Shown one piece after another: positions 52,113 through 63,835 of a stretch of 64,000 bases of DNA. Position 1 is the first letter of the stretch. Every line of letters starts with the position of its first letter. Source of the DNA: Forficula auricularia. Its lineage: Eukaryota; Arthropoda; Insecta; Dermaptera; Forficulidae. The stretch is from the NCBI GenBank assembly GCA_024734495.1, contig JALMQS010000666.1:318295-382294 (forward strand), given 5' to 3'. A program made the position numbers and the translations under genes. The notes under the pieces were generated by a model that saw only the letters and a list, made by a program, of their open reading frames with translations, searched no databases and had not been told where the DNA came from.

Positions 52113-52555
52113 AAATAATTAAAAATTATTTTATTTAAAAAACAGAAGACTCTCTCATTTTATTTTATTTTTAACCTAAAATAAAAACAATTCTGTTACC
52201 ATCGACAGTGAAATCTTTTATTCAACTAATAATTATTAAAGATTTTTGACATCTAATTGATTCATATATTTTGTTTATTTAATGTCGTATAAAAAAATAG
52301 TTCTTATGAAAGTTCAGTTTTTCTTTTAGATTAAGTAGACGTATAGAAAAATATAGGGTTCTATTTAAAAAACAGAACTGGACCTTGAAATACTCTTGAA
52401 AGCTTGTTCTAGGCCGACAAAAAATAGAGTAGTTTAGTTTCCCTCTTGATATAAATAAACTTTTATTTGAAACATTTTTACATATAATTCACTGTTTTTT
52501 GAGTTATAAGACTGTTTCAAGATAAAAATAACTCACCCGGTATATACAGGGTCTT

Positions 52556-53250
52556 TCAAAGAAATGTAAGACCAGGCAACTAATATTTTTGTGGGTCTTG
52601 AAATTAAAAAATAAAACTTTTCACGAAAATGGTTTATTAAACAAAGAATGATTTCGATGGTCTTTTTTTCAAGTATTTAGTTGCAAAATCATATAGGTAT
52701 TTCCGTTTTATTCAAGAGATTAGAAAACATTTTCACAATCTCTTACTCAGGGACCTTTAATACTGTAAAATCGCCGATTCATTCTCTTTTCATTGCATTT
52801 GAAATAAAATCCAGCCATTGGTCGAGGCTTAATTATCCAATTTGGAAGGTTTTCTTTATAAAAAAAAAAATTCAAGATTTTTCCAAAGATTCGATACTTT
52901 TTGCTTTTATATACTTATATATATAGTCAAATTCGTTTCGTTTCGAGGTATCATTTGACATTTTATTATTTATTTACACTATCGAATTCCATTGTAATGG
53001 AGAGGATGCTTGAATTCTAGAATGAAAAGAAGTAAATAATACCAATTTCATAGCTATTTCGCTTTTCATTCTGCAGCTGCAAATGACATGACTAAATTGG
53101 ATTGGACTTCTAATTTAACGGAGAAAAAAGGTGGTCTCTTAAAAAGCAAACCCGACAAAAGTAAAGCTCTGATCTACGAGAAATCAGTTCGAATTTCAAG
53201 GAATGTTTAGTAGAATAGAATTAAATGCAACAAATATAATTTTAAAAAAA
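52556..53250. other. No recognised feature
   Basis: Single-copy AT-rich sequence; an 81-codon frame (52681-52926) has no motif. Confidence 0.35.
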
Positions 53251-53968
53251 AAAAAACGACTTCAAAAAATTAAATGCAACAAATAAAATACACTAAAAGG
53301 TATAAAATAATTATTATCTTATTTAGTTACAACTAAACGACGAAATATTAACATGAAATTACTTTTTGAAGTCGGTGCCAAACAAACTATACCTATAAGC
53401 GAGCATACCCTCCAAACGTACTAAGTAAGATCACGTCGAGTGCAGATTCATAAAAGGTATATGTTTGGCACCAACTTCAAAAAGTAATTTCATGTTAATA
53501 TTTCGTCGTTTAGTTGTAACTAAATAAGATAATAATTATTTTATACCTTTTAGTGTATTTTATTTTGTTGCATTTAATTTTTTGAAGTCGGTTTTTATTT
53601 TTTTCTTAATTATTTTTATTGTTCTCTTTTTAGTGATGTTATTAATAGTGATCATATTATCAGATCTTGACCAAATTAATATGACACCATCCCTAAGACA
53701 CCCCCTATCGGATAAAAAAAGAACCATCGAAATCGGTTCATAAACAAAGAGGTTAGGTCTAAACAAATATAATAAAAAAGGTCTAATACCTATGAAAAAA
53801 ACGAAAAAAAAATTGGACCAATCGGAAGCTAGACTGGACCCAATGCAAAATTTTTTTTCAAAATCGGTTGACAATTGGCGGAGATATGAGGTAACATAGG
53901 CACAAAAAAAAAAAAAAAAAATTCAGTCGAATAGAGAACCTCTTCCTTTTTTGAAGTCGGTTAAAAAT
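53250..53968 (+). repeat. ACCGACTTC element, type A
   Basis: Begins near 'acgacttcaaaaaattaaat' (first box mutated), core 'aagcgagcataccctccaaa', ends 'gaagtcggtt' at 53955-53964. First unit of a head-to-tail array to 56340. Confidence 0.8.
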
Positions 53969-54700
53969 AATAAGAACTTTAAAATCAAATAAAATCCACT
54001 AAAAGGTATAAAATAATTATCTTATTTAGTTACAACTAAACGACGAAATATTAACATGAAATCACTTTTTGAAGTCGGTGCCAAACATATATATTTTATG
54101 AATCGAACTCGACAAATTTTACTTAGTACGTTTGGCGGGTACGCTCGCTTATATAGTTTGTTTGGCACCGACTTCAAAAGTAATTTCATGTAAATATTTC
54201 GTAGTTTAGTTGTAACTAAATTAGATAATTATTTTATTTGATTTTTGAGTTCTTATTATTTTATTTGTTGCATTTAATTTTTTTGATGTCGGTTTTATTT
54301 ATTTTTATTATTTTTCTCTTTTTAGTTCCGATGTTATTAATAGTGACTTAATATACCTTGCATGCATCTCGTAAGAGAAAGCGTCGGGCGAATGAATCAG
54401 AAATTGACAATAAAATTCAATTCATAAATATAGAAATTCTCTCGAAACGTTTGCGGGTTTTAAATGAATGTTTTAAGATTTTTTTATAAAAGATTTTATT
54501 TATTATAATTTCGATTATTTGCTCATAAGATTTGGAGATTTATTTTATTTCATCATCGATCATATCATCAAAACTTGACCAAATTAATATGGAACCACCC
54601 CTAATGTTTCCAATAAAAAAAGAATCATCGAAATTTCTCGCTGAACATACATAAAATAAATAAAAAATAAATAGTTATTGGATAAAAAATGTTTCACCAA
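53969..54700 (+). repeat. ACCGACTTC element, type B, broken tail
   Basis: Palindromic part 53980-54300, tail with 'agaaagcgtcgggcgaatga', stopping near 54640. Confidence 0.7.
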
Positions 54701-54861
54701 GTACCAACACCAAATTCCTTAAAAACCAAATAAATAGTTAGGTATCTTGACTATCTTGGAGGTATACAGATCCAAACGCAGAAAGAATGATTAAAATCGG
54801 CTCATAAACAAAAAGTTATGGGTGAACAAACATAATAAAAAAATAATTTTTAAGAAAAAAA

Positions 54862-55574
54862 TAAAAACCGACTTCAAAAAATTAAATGCAACAAATAAAA
54901 TACACTAAAAGGTATAAAATAATTATTATCTTATTTAGTTACAACTAAACGACGAAATATTAACATGAAATTACTTTTTGAAGTCGGTGCCAAACAAACT
55001 ATACCTATAAGCGAGCATACCCTCCAAACGTACTAAGTAAGATCCGTCGAGTGCGATTCATAAAAGGTATATGTTTGGCACCAACTTCAAAAAGTAATTT
55101 CATGTTAATATTTCGTCGTTTAGTTGTAACTAAATAAGATAATAATTATTTTATACCTTTTAGTGTATTTTATTTGTTGCATTTAATTTTTTGAAGTCGG
55201 TTTTTATTTTTTCTTAAAAATTATTTTTATTTTTCTCTTTTTAGTGATGTTATTAATAGTGATCATATCATCAGAACTTGACCAAATTAATATGACACCA
55301 TCCTAAGACACCCCCTTTCGGATAAAAAAAGAACCATCGAAATCGGTTCATAAACAAAGAGGTTAGGTCTAAACAAACCTAATAAAAAAGGTCTAATACC
55401 TATGAAAAAAATACGAAAAAAAATGGGACCAATCGGAAGCTAGACTGGACCCAATGCAAAAAAAATTTTAAAATCGGTTGAGAATTGGCGGAGATATGAG
55501 GTAACATAGGCACAAAAAAAAAAAAAAAAAAAAATTCAATCGAATAGAGAACCTCCTCCTTTTTTGAAGTCGGT
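54862..55574 (+). repeat. ACCGACTTC element, type A, reference copy
   Basis: Boxes at 54867-54875 (ACCGACTTC), 54980-54988 (GAAGTCGGT), about 55079-55087 (ACCAACTTC, mutated), 55193-55201 (GAAGTCGGT) and 55566-55574 (GAAGTCGGT). Core 'aagcgagcataccctccaaa'. This is the most complete example of the five-box layout. Confidence 0.85.
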
Positions 55575-55990
55575 TAAAAAAGAACCATCGAAATCGGTTC
55601 ATAAACAAAGAGGTTAGGTCTAAACAAACCTAATAAAAAAGGTCTAATACCTATGAAAAAATTCGAAAAAATGGGACCAATCGGAAGCTAGACTGGACCC
55701 AATGCAAAATTTTTTTTCAAAATCGGTTGGGAATTGGCGGAGATATGAGGTAACATAGGCACAAAAAAAAAAAAAAAAAAAATCAGTCGAATAGAGAACC
55801 TCCTCCTTTTTTGAAGTCGGTTAAAAAAGGCCCAATACCAATGAAAAAAAAACGGGACCAATCGGAAACTATACTGAACCCAATGCAAAAAAAATCATCA
55901 AAATCGGTTCACAATTAGCGAAGATATCAGGTAATAAACACACACAAAAATTCAGTCAAATTGATAACCTCCTCTTTTTGAAGTAAGTTA
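55575..55990 (+). repeat. Two extra ACCGACTTC tails in tandem
   Basis: 55575-55819 repeats the last 245 bp of the previous unit with few changes and ends 'gaagtcggtt'. 55820-55990 is a type B tail ending 'gaagtaagtt'. Confidence 0.75.
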
Positions 55991-56335
55991 AAAAATAAAA
56001 TAAAATGCACTAAAAGGTAAAAAATAATTATGTAATTTAGTTACAATTAAACGACAAATTGTTACATGAAATCACTTTTTGAAGTCGGTGCCAAACAAAC
56101 TATACGTATCCGCCAAACGTACTAAGTAAGGTCCATCGAGTGCGATTCATAAAAATGTATATGTTTGGCACCGACTTCAAAAAGTGATTTCATGTAAAAT
56201 GTCAGTCATTTAGTTGTAACTAAATTACATAATTATTTTATACCTTTTAATGTATTTTATTTTATTTTTGAGTTCTTATTATTTTATATTTATATATATA
56301 TTTAATTTTTTTGAAGTCGGTTTTTTTTTTTTTTT
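55991..56335 (+). repeat. ACCGACTTC palindromic part without tail
   Basis: Arms around 'acgtatccgccaaacgtact', ending 'gaagtcggttttttttt'. Confidence 0.7.
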
Positions 56336-56700
56336 TTTTTTACTCAAACTCGAATTTATATTAAATTGAAAATAAAGAAATGCAAGCTCTTACATAGATG
56401 ACAAAAAAAATCAACCATTTAGAATGAATATTATTAATAGAGAAAGTAGGTGAAAGTGTTTATTACCTGGTGAAAGAACGAGGCAGCATGATTAGTTGTC
56501 TCGAGCACTCGCACTCACGCAATGGCAAGACTGAGCCCAGCCAGCAGCTTATCACTTTCCACGAAATGTTTTTCACTATTTTTTTTTTTAATTTTATTTA
56601 ATCTTATCATAAGAAATTAGAAAAAAAAGATACTTTTTGTTTTCAAATATGATTGTTTTTTTGACTGAATGTATTTGAAATAAGCTGATTGTGTTTTGAT
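56336..56700. other. No recognised feature
   Basis: 56470-56560 is less AT-rich ('gagcactcgcactcacgcaa') but shows no frame. Confidence 0.35.
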
Positions 56701-57345
56701 GTGGCCATCCACTTGACTTTACAATACAACCTGGCACATAAAATTATTTATAATCATGTATGGGGGGTTAGTTTTTGAATTTTTATACTTCTGGGGTCCC
56801 ACTGATTATGCATACAAAATTTGGTTGAATTTGGTAAATGGTCAAGATTTTCATTTTTTGACCTTACCCCCCCTTTTTGGGCGGTTAATTTTTGCATTTT
56901 TAGACTTCTGAAAGGTCCACTGATTATGTATACAAAAGTTCACAGACTAACTAACATTTTGACAAAACAATTATTATCTCGAAAAATATAATTTTTTCGA
57001 TGTTCACTTATAAAGCATTGTTGTAGAGCGAAATGGCATTGTTTTGTCTCAATTTTTTAAATCAAAATAGTTTTCAGCCGTTTTTGAGATATTTCGAAAA
57101 AAAGAAGGAAAAAAACACTTTTTTTCATGATAAAGTTTAGGAAAGCGGTGTTGGTTTATAGTGAAACATATTAAACACAGGAATTATTTAACGGGTTATA
57201 GTGGTGTTTTGTAATTTAAAAGATTTTTTAATTTTTTAATTTTTATTTTCTCTTTGTGAAACACCACTATAACCCGTTATAAATAATTCCTGGCTTTTTT
57301 CATGCACGATTACAATACTTGACTATACCCTGTATGGTAAAGTAA
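56700..57345 (+). repeat. ACTTTACCATACA-family copy with a nested hairpin
   Basis: Starts 'ccacttgactttacaataca' and ends 'ccctgtatggtaaagta'. The stretch 57172-57293 is an inserted hairpin ('acgggttatagtggtgttt' and its inverse) that splits 'aaacactttttt|catgcacg'. Confidence 0.7.
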
Positions 57346-57384
57346 TAAAAAATCAACTGGTGTGTTCACCACACAACTTTCATA

Positions 57385-58135
57385 TTTTTAACCGACTTCA
57401 AAAAGGAGGAGGTTCTCTATTCGATTGAATTTTTTTTTTTTTTTTTTTTTCTTTTTTTGTGCCTATGTTACCTCATATCTCCGCCAATTGTCAACCGATT
57501 TTGAAAATTTTTTTTGCATTGGGTCCAGTCTAGCTTCCGATTGGTCCCATTTTTTTTCGATTTTTTTTCATAGAGTATTAGACCTTTTTTATTAGGTTTG
57601 TTTAGGTTTGTTTAGACCTAACCTCTTTGTTTATGAACCGATTTCGATGGTTCTTTTTTTATCCGAAAGGGGTGTCTTAGGGATGGTGTCATATTAATTT
57701 GGTCAAGTTCTGATGATATAATCACTATTAATAACATCACTCAAAAGAGAAAAATAAAAATTTTTAAGAAAAAATAAAAACCGACTTCAAAAAATTAAGT
57801 GCAACAAATATAAAAATACACTAAAAGGTATAAAATAATTATTATCTTATTTAGATTACTAAACGACGAAATATTAACACGAAATTACTTTTTGAAGTTG
57901 GTGCCAAACATATACCTTTTATGAATCGCACTCGACGGATCTTACTTAGTACGTTTGGCGGGTACGCTCGCTTATAGGTATAGTTTGTTTGGCACCGACT
58001 TTAAAAAGTAATTTCGTGTTAATATTTCGTCGTTTAGTTGTAACTAAATAAGATAATAATTATTTTATACACCTTTTAGTGTATTTTTATATTTGTTGCA
58101 CTTAATTTTTGAAGTCGGTTTTTATTTTTTTCTTA
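57385..58135 (-). repeat. ACCGACTTC element, type A
   Basis: Starts 'aaccgacttcaaaaaggagg', with a T-run of more than 20, a duplicated 'aggtttgtttaggtttgttt', and ends 'gaagtcggtttttattt'. Confidence 0.8.
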
Positions 58136-58235
58136 AAATTTTTTATCATTTATTTGAAGTCAGCGTTTCACTGCCAATTTACACCCCCTTCCTTTATTTG
58201 ATTTTTTTTATTTTCTCAAAAACGGCTTCAACGAT

Positions 58236-58400
58236 TTTGTTATTCCTCGACTATTAAATGAGAATCGATCATTATTTTTGAATTAAAGTCAACATGAACT
58301 CCAAATTGCAAGTGATATCTGATTAATAATAAAGGAATAAACATATTAATATTTCAAATGAATTTGGATAAAGTTTAGCAACGATCCGTTGCAGTTTATT
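58236..58400 (+). repeat. Host-repeat 3' part (third copy)
   Basis: 'ttattcctcgactattaaat' to 'agcaacgatccgttgcagtt', as in 13220-13395. Confidence 0.65.
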
Positions 58401-58975
58401 TAAATTTGACACAACTAATAACTCATGACACTTGATAAATTTCACTAATTTGTAAAAAAATCGTTATAGCCATTTTTGAGAAAAACAAAAAAAATCTTCC
58501 ATGTAAATGTCCATTTCCGGGATTTCAACCAAAAGCTTGATGTACTCCTTCTAGCCTAAATCAAGCTTAAGTTTCGAATTTCGTATCTCTGAGACTTATG
58601 GTTGCGAAACGCAGGGGGGGGGGGTGTAAATTCTAAGTAGGTAAACATCAACTTCCGGTTTTTCTATTTTAGCCAAAATCTTTTTATACTTCTTGTAGCC
58701 TCTAGATAGCTTAAGTTTCAAATTTCAATGCTCTGCACTTTCCGAAGACGAGATATGAACGATTAAAATATTTATTTTACGACACTCCTAATTTACAACC
58801 CCTTCCTTTAATTTAATCGGATTAAAAATTTAACACAACTATTAACTCATGACACTTGATAAATATACTAATTTAAAAGAAAAAAGACTTTTTTCTTGGA
58901 CGATTACAATATTTGACCATATCATAAAGTAAAAATTGACATTTCTTGAACACACCACATAACTTTATTATACCC
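58401..58975. other. Old internal repeat, no gene
   Basis: 'cacaactaataactcatgac' occurs at 58429 and, slightly changed, at 58839, so the piece is partly duplicated. A G-run lies at about 58613-58624. Confidence 0.4.
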
Positions 58976-60360
58976 TTGTTTCTTTTTACACGCTTTATAT
59001 TAGCTTCACCTGTATGTATGTATGTATCAATGTGATTTTTGTTCTGTTAAATTCCGCAAACATTTCTCTATAAAAATAATTATTTACCTACTCAATTTAA
59101 ATGAAATTATTTTTAAATGAGAGATGATTACCAATCGACTTGATTGGGGAATAATGGAATTGAAATAATTATCGGAAAAGAGGTTTTTTATCTAATTAGA
59201 TTGTTCCTCTTATTAAAAACAAGGACTAAAGATGAATAAGGACACTCGATGGTGGAGAAGTAATCTCTGGAATCGAAGCAAAAAATACAATGTATACATT
59301 AATTAATGTAAAATAATTGGTTTAATAAAATTTATAAAAAAATGAAATTATTTTAAAAATAATAAAAATAATTACATTTCATTGTGTTAAATTCCGCAAA
59401 CTTTTCTTTATAAAAATAATTAAGACTAAAAAGTAAATTATATTTTAAAATAAGCTGGCGTGTTCTGATGTGGCCATCCACTTGACTTTACTATACAACC
59501 TGGCCCCTCACCTATATTTAATATTTAATAAAATTATTTATAATCATATAGGAGAGGGGGTTAGTTTATGCATTTTTAGACTCCTGGGGTCCCACTGATT
59601 ATATATACAAAATTTGGTTGAGTTTGGTAAATGGCCAAGATTTTCATTTTTGCCCCCCCCCCCCCCCACACACACACACATTTTGGGCGGCTAGTTTTTT
59701 CATTTTTAGACTTCTGGGATCCCACTGATTATGTATACAAAATTTGGTTGAGTTTGCTCAAATGGCTTAGATTTTTAATTTTTACCTCCCTATCCACCCA
59801 ACCTTAATTTTGGATCGATATGCACCAAAATCTAATCAGCTCTTAATCGCAATGCAGGAAAACTACCTGAGAAATTTGGTTTCGAAATTCACATCAGTTT
59901 TTGAGCTAGCTCGTCCACAATACATACTTGACCATATCATAAAGTAAAAATGGACATTTCTTAAATACAGCTACATAATTTATTATACCCTTGCTTTTTT
60001 TACACGCTTTATAATAACTTCATCAGTATACATATATGGTATGTATGTATGTATCAATGTGATTTTTGTTCTGTTAAATTTCGCAAATATTTCTCTATAA
60101 AAATAATTGTTTACCTACTCAATTGAAATGAAATTATTTTAAAAATAATAAAAATAATTACATTTCATTCTGTTAAATTCCGCAAAACTTTCTCTATAAA
60201 AATAATTAAGACTAAAAAGTAAAAATAATATATATTTAAAAAAAAAAACTAAAAAACACGCTTCTAAAAAATACAAAATAATGTAATACTTAATCAAAAA
60301 GCGTATTTTATTATTTTGTACTTTTTAGAAGCATGTTTTATAGTTTTTTTTTTAATAAAA
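58976..60360. repeat. Composite of dispersed repeats
   Basis: 58985-59110 and 60000-60240 are copies of the 37.1-kb '(TATG)n plus ttaaattccgcaaac' repeat. 59105-59345 is a single copy of the 19.5-kb unit inserted in the first. 59450-59950 is an ACTTTACCATACA-family copy with a (CA)n and C-run (59654-59680). 60255-60350 is the short hairpin. Confidence 0.6.
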
Positions 60361-60834
60361 TTTATTAGTGTACTTACATAGAGTGTGAATTTAATTATAA
60401 AGATACAAATTTTCCCAATTCTTTTACTTTTAGTGTGCGAGTTACTAAAAAAAGAATCCTTCAAGTAATCGGACTTAGAATAGCAAATGACTTAAGTTTG
60501 GAAAAGTTTGCGTGCTTGGGTTCTCAGTTAATAGAAACAAACACACAAACCACTTTTAATCACTATGATCGGGTACGAAAATAAACCAGAACATCAGGAC
60601 TCTCTCGGCATGCAGATGGGGCATTCCGTTTAAAGCCCTTCGCTATATAGAGATAAGTCATCCGAAATTACAAGCATATTTTATTTTACCCGTTACAACA
60701 TTCATATGAAATGTAAAATATTCGAAATAGAGATTACGTTCACCTCTTAGAATTTATTTATTTCCTTTTAACCAATGGAATTAAAATTTTATTTCAAAGC
60801 TTCTATATTTGCTTTTTTTTTTATTTCACTTATA
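60361..60834. other. No recognised feature
   Basis: Single-copy in the window; 60420-60660 is slightly GC-richer without a long frame. Confidence 0.35.
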
Positions 60835-61787
60835 TATACCGGACGAGTTTTTTATCTTGTCTTATAATTCAAAAACAGTGCATTATATGGAAAAAAGTTT
60901 CAAATAAAATTTGATTTATATCGAGAAGGAAACTAAACTACGCTATTGTTTGTCGACTTAGAACAAGCTTTCATGGGTATTTCACAGGTCAAGTTCTATT
61001 TTTTAAACGGAACCCTATATGTTTTCTATACGTCTACTTAATCTACAAAAAAACTGATACGACTTTTATAAGAACTGTTTTTTTATACGACATCAAATAA
61101 ACAAAATACATGAATCAATTAGATCTCAAAAAAATCTTAATAATTATTTTTAACAATTATTCAACTTAATTATTAAATAATAATGATTAAATGATTAATT
61201 ATTAAATAAATAATTATTAAATTGAAAAGTCACAATGAAAATAAGTGTTTATAATGATCTTAAAACTTCATTAATACACAGATTTAAGAGATTGTTTTTC
61301 TACTTAATAGAACTATTTAAAAATTCTTGTGTTTAAAAAATTTTATTTCTCGTGTCAATCCAGTAGATAGTTATATTGTATTATTATAATAAAAATGGAG
61401 CATTTTTTGTTAAAGACAGAATTAAAATGGTCTTAATTTATGGTGAATGTGGAAGAAGTGTTATGGGGCTACCATTGAAATGGACGCCGAGCGTTTTCCT
61501 GATAGGAATACACCCTCACAAGTTTCATTTTATTGTGTTGTAAAAATCTGTTAAAAAAATAAGGAAATTGGAATTTATCCAGAAGTCATGCAATACACTC
61601 TGGAATGTCTCAGAACAGTGTCGAATAATTATTAAATTATTAATTATTATTAAATTATTTATTTAATAATTAATTATTTAATCATTATTATTTGATAATT
61701 AGGTTAAATAATTGTTAAAAATAATTATTAAGATTTTTTGAGATCTAATTGATTGAATGTATTTTGTTTTATTTGATGTCGTATAAA

Positions 61788-62855
61788 ATAAGCTGACGTG
61801 TTCTGATGTGACCATCCACTTGACTTTACCATACAACCCGGCCCCTAAAATTATTTATAATCGTGTAGGTGGCGGTTAGTTTTTGCATTTTTATACTTCT
61901 GGGGTCCCACTGATTATGTATACAAAATTTGGTTGAGTTTGGTAAATGGCCAAGATTTTCATTTTTTGACCCCCCCCCCGCCCCCATTTTAAGCGGTTAG
62001 TTTTTGCATTTTTAGACTTCTGGGGTCCCACTGATTATGTATACAAAATTTGGTTGAGTTTGGTAAATGGCCAAGATTTTCATTTTTTGCCCACCCCCCC
62101 CCCGCCCCCATTTTAAGCGGTTAGTTTTTGCATTTTTAGACTTCTGGGGTCCCACTGATTATGTATACAAAATTTGGTTGAGTTTGGTAAATGGCCAAGA
62201 TTTTCATTTTTTGACCCACCCCCCCCCCCCCGCCCCCATTTTAAGCGGTTAGTTTTTGCATTTTTAGACTTCTGGGGTCCCACTGATTATGTATACAAAA
62301 TTTGGTTGAGTTTGGTAAATGGCCAAGATTTTCATTTTTTGACCCCTCCCCCCGCCCCCATTTTAAGCGGTTAGTTTTTGCATTTTTAGACTTCTGGGGT
62401 CCCACTGATTATGTATACAAAATTTGGTTGAGTTTGCTCAAATGGCCTAGATTTTTAATTTTTAACCCCCCCCTCCACCCACCTTAATTTTGGGTCGATA
62501 TGCACCAAAATCTAATCAGCTCTTAATCTCAATGAACCAAAACTACGTGTGAAATTTGGTTTCGATATTCCCACTAGTTTTTGAGCTAGCTCGTCCACAA
62601 AATTTGGTAACGCACAGACTAACTAACTAACTAACAGACATTTTGACAAAACAATTATTATCTCGAAAAATATAATTTTTTCGATGTTCACTTATTAGGG
62701 CTTTTTTGTAGAGCGAAATGCCATAGTTTCGCTCAATTTTTTTAATCAAAATAGTTTCAGTCGTTTTTGAGATATTTCGAAAAAAGAAGGAAAAAAAAAC
62801 ACTTTTTTCATGCACGATTACAATACTTGACCATACCCTGTATGGTAAAGTAAAA
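61788..62855 (+). repeat. ACTTTACCATACA-family element, longest copy
   Basis: Starts near 'cttgactttaccataca' (61818) and ends 'ccctgtatggtaaagta' (62836-62852). It contains the tandem array below and the full 3' segment from 'tgagctagctcgtccac' onward. Confidence 0.75.
61873..62435 (+). repeat. Tandem array of five 121-127-bp units
   Basis: 'ggggtcccactgattatg' recurs at 61901, 62022, 62146, 62273 and 62396. Each unit has 'agtttttgcatttttagact', 'tttggttgagtttgg' and a C-run of 6-13. The unit length varies mainly with the C-run. The plus-strand open frames here are a property of the repeat, not genes. Confidence 0.9.
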
Positions 62856-63113
62856 ATAGTTCTTATGAAAGTTGAAAGTTGTTCAGTTTTTTTTTTTTAG
62901 ATTAATTAGACGTATAGAAAAATATTGGTTTCCATTTAAAAAACAGAACTTGACCTTGAAATACCCTTGAAAGCTTGTTCTAGGTCGACAAACATTAGCG
63001 TAGTTTAGTTTCCCCCTCGATATAAATAAACTTTTATATAAAACTTTTTCCATACAATGCTCAGTTTTTGAATTATAAGACTGTCTCAAGATAAAAAACT
63101 CACCCGGTATTTA

Positions 63114-63611
63114 TTTGTTATGTGGTAATGGAAATAAAATATCAGAATGTTGAGGAGGAGTATGTAAAAGTCACGTAGTAGTATGAATAAATCACGCCAG
63201 ATTATTTTAATTTCTACATGTATATACATTGATTTTATAAAGTGGAAAAGCGGTTTCCTGTTGGACAGCGAGTCCATCCACCAATTCATTTCATGTTATG
63301 TCGTGTGTGTTATGATAACATTGCTCTCGAGGAGGATCTCCGGGAAGAGAGTTCTAAAACAGTTGGACCGGATGGCTGGCTGTCATGCGTGCATAGAAAA
63401 GGGTTAGTTAGTCAGTTGATCGGTCCCTGTTCTAGTCGACCATTCATTCATTCATTCACTTTCAAGCCTCCAAGTTAAAATTATTATACATATTTAATAA
63501 TAAACTCAAATTGAATAGAAATCTTTGTATTTATTTATTGATTAAAATTCAACTTACTTCTCTAACGGCGAATAATACGCATAATATCGTATTGTTGTTC
63601 AATGTAGTGAA
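63114..63611. other. Single-copy stretch with a GC-richer block
   Basis: 63240-63475 is GC-richer than its surroundings ('gatctccgggaagagagttc', 'ggatggctggctgtcatgcg') and open in two frames. It has no match to FARP/Cdep and no convincing splice sites. It could be an unrecognised exon or regulatory block. Confidence 0.35.
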
Positions 63612-63615
63612 TTAA

Positions 63616-63835
63616 GGTAGTTGTTTCACCATATGCGTTTTCTTAGGTTTTTTTTTGAAATTTAGACAGATTATTATTTAAATACTTCTGCATCGATTGG
63701 TGGCAAAACGAAATTTATGAACAATATAGTTCCATAGAATTACAATTAAGATAGAGTTTTTCGGACTCTTATACTTACATGGCACTATACGGGATATTGG
63801 AAAGTTTACATACATATCTATCTATCTACTCTTAT
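63616..63835 (+). repeat. TTAA-element end (third locus)
   Basis: GGTAGTTGTTTC next to TTAA (63612-63615), then 220 bp matching the inverse of 7135-7332 ('ctgcatcgattggtggcaaa'). Confidence 0.7.

Larger units (their letters stand above)
51325..52227 (+). mobile_element. Penelope-like element 3' part (PLE2)
   Basis: Holds a GIY-YIG frame, a 76-bp tandem duplication, a hammerhead-like core and a 3' tail. It interrupts the right arm of the CCGGGTGAG element. A direct repeat 'aataattatta' (51314-51324 and 52228-52238) fits a target duplication but is low in complexity. Confidence 0.7.
50500..52555. mobile_element. CCGGGTGAG element, split by PLE2
   Basis: Left arm 50510-50900, a core with 'gtgagggtgtattcctatca' and 'catttcaatggcagcccc', and a right arm beginning at 51270 that resumes at 52228 after the PLE insertion. 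It ends 'actcacccggtatatacagg'. The core is shared inversely with 61430-61620. No reading frame. Confidence 0.7.
60835..63113. mobile_element. CCGGGTGAG element, split by a nested repeat
   Basis: Left arm 60838-61215, core 61430-61620 (inverse of 50905-51115), and right arm 61640-61787 plus 62855-63113. The right arm is cut inside 'gatgtcgtataaaa' by the ACTTTACCATACA copy at 61788-62855. Left end 'taccggacgagttttttatc', right end 'actcacccggtatttat'. Confidence 0.7.

Noticed and set aside
62067..62487. Three overlapping 61-66-codon plus-strand frames with Pro-rich segments
   Set aside because: They are translations of the 121-127-bp tandem repeat; the Pro runs are the C-runs.
63183..63478. 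Additional exon of the FARP/Cdep gene
   Set aside because: Two frames of 74-78 codons without FERM, DH or PH patterns and without clear splice sites.
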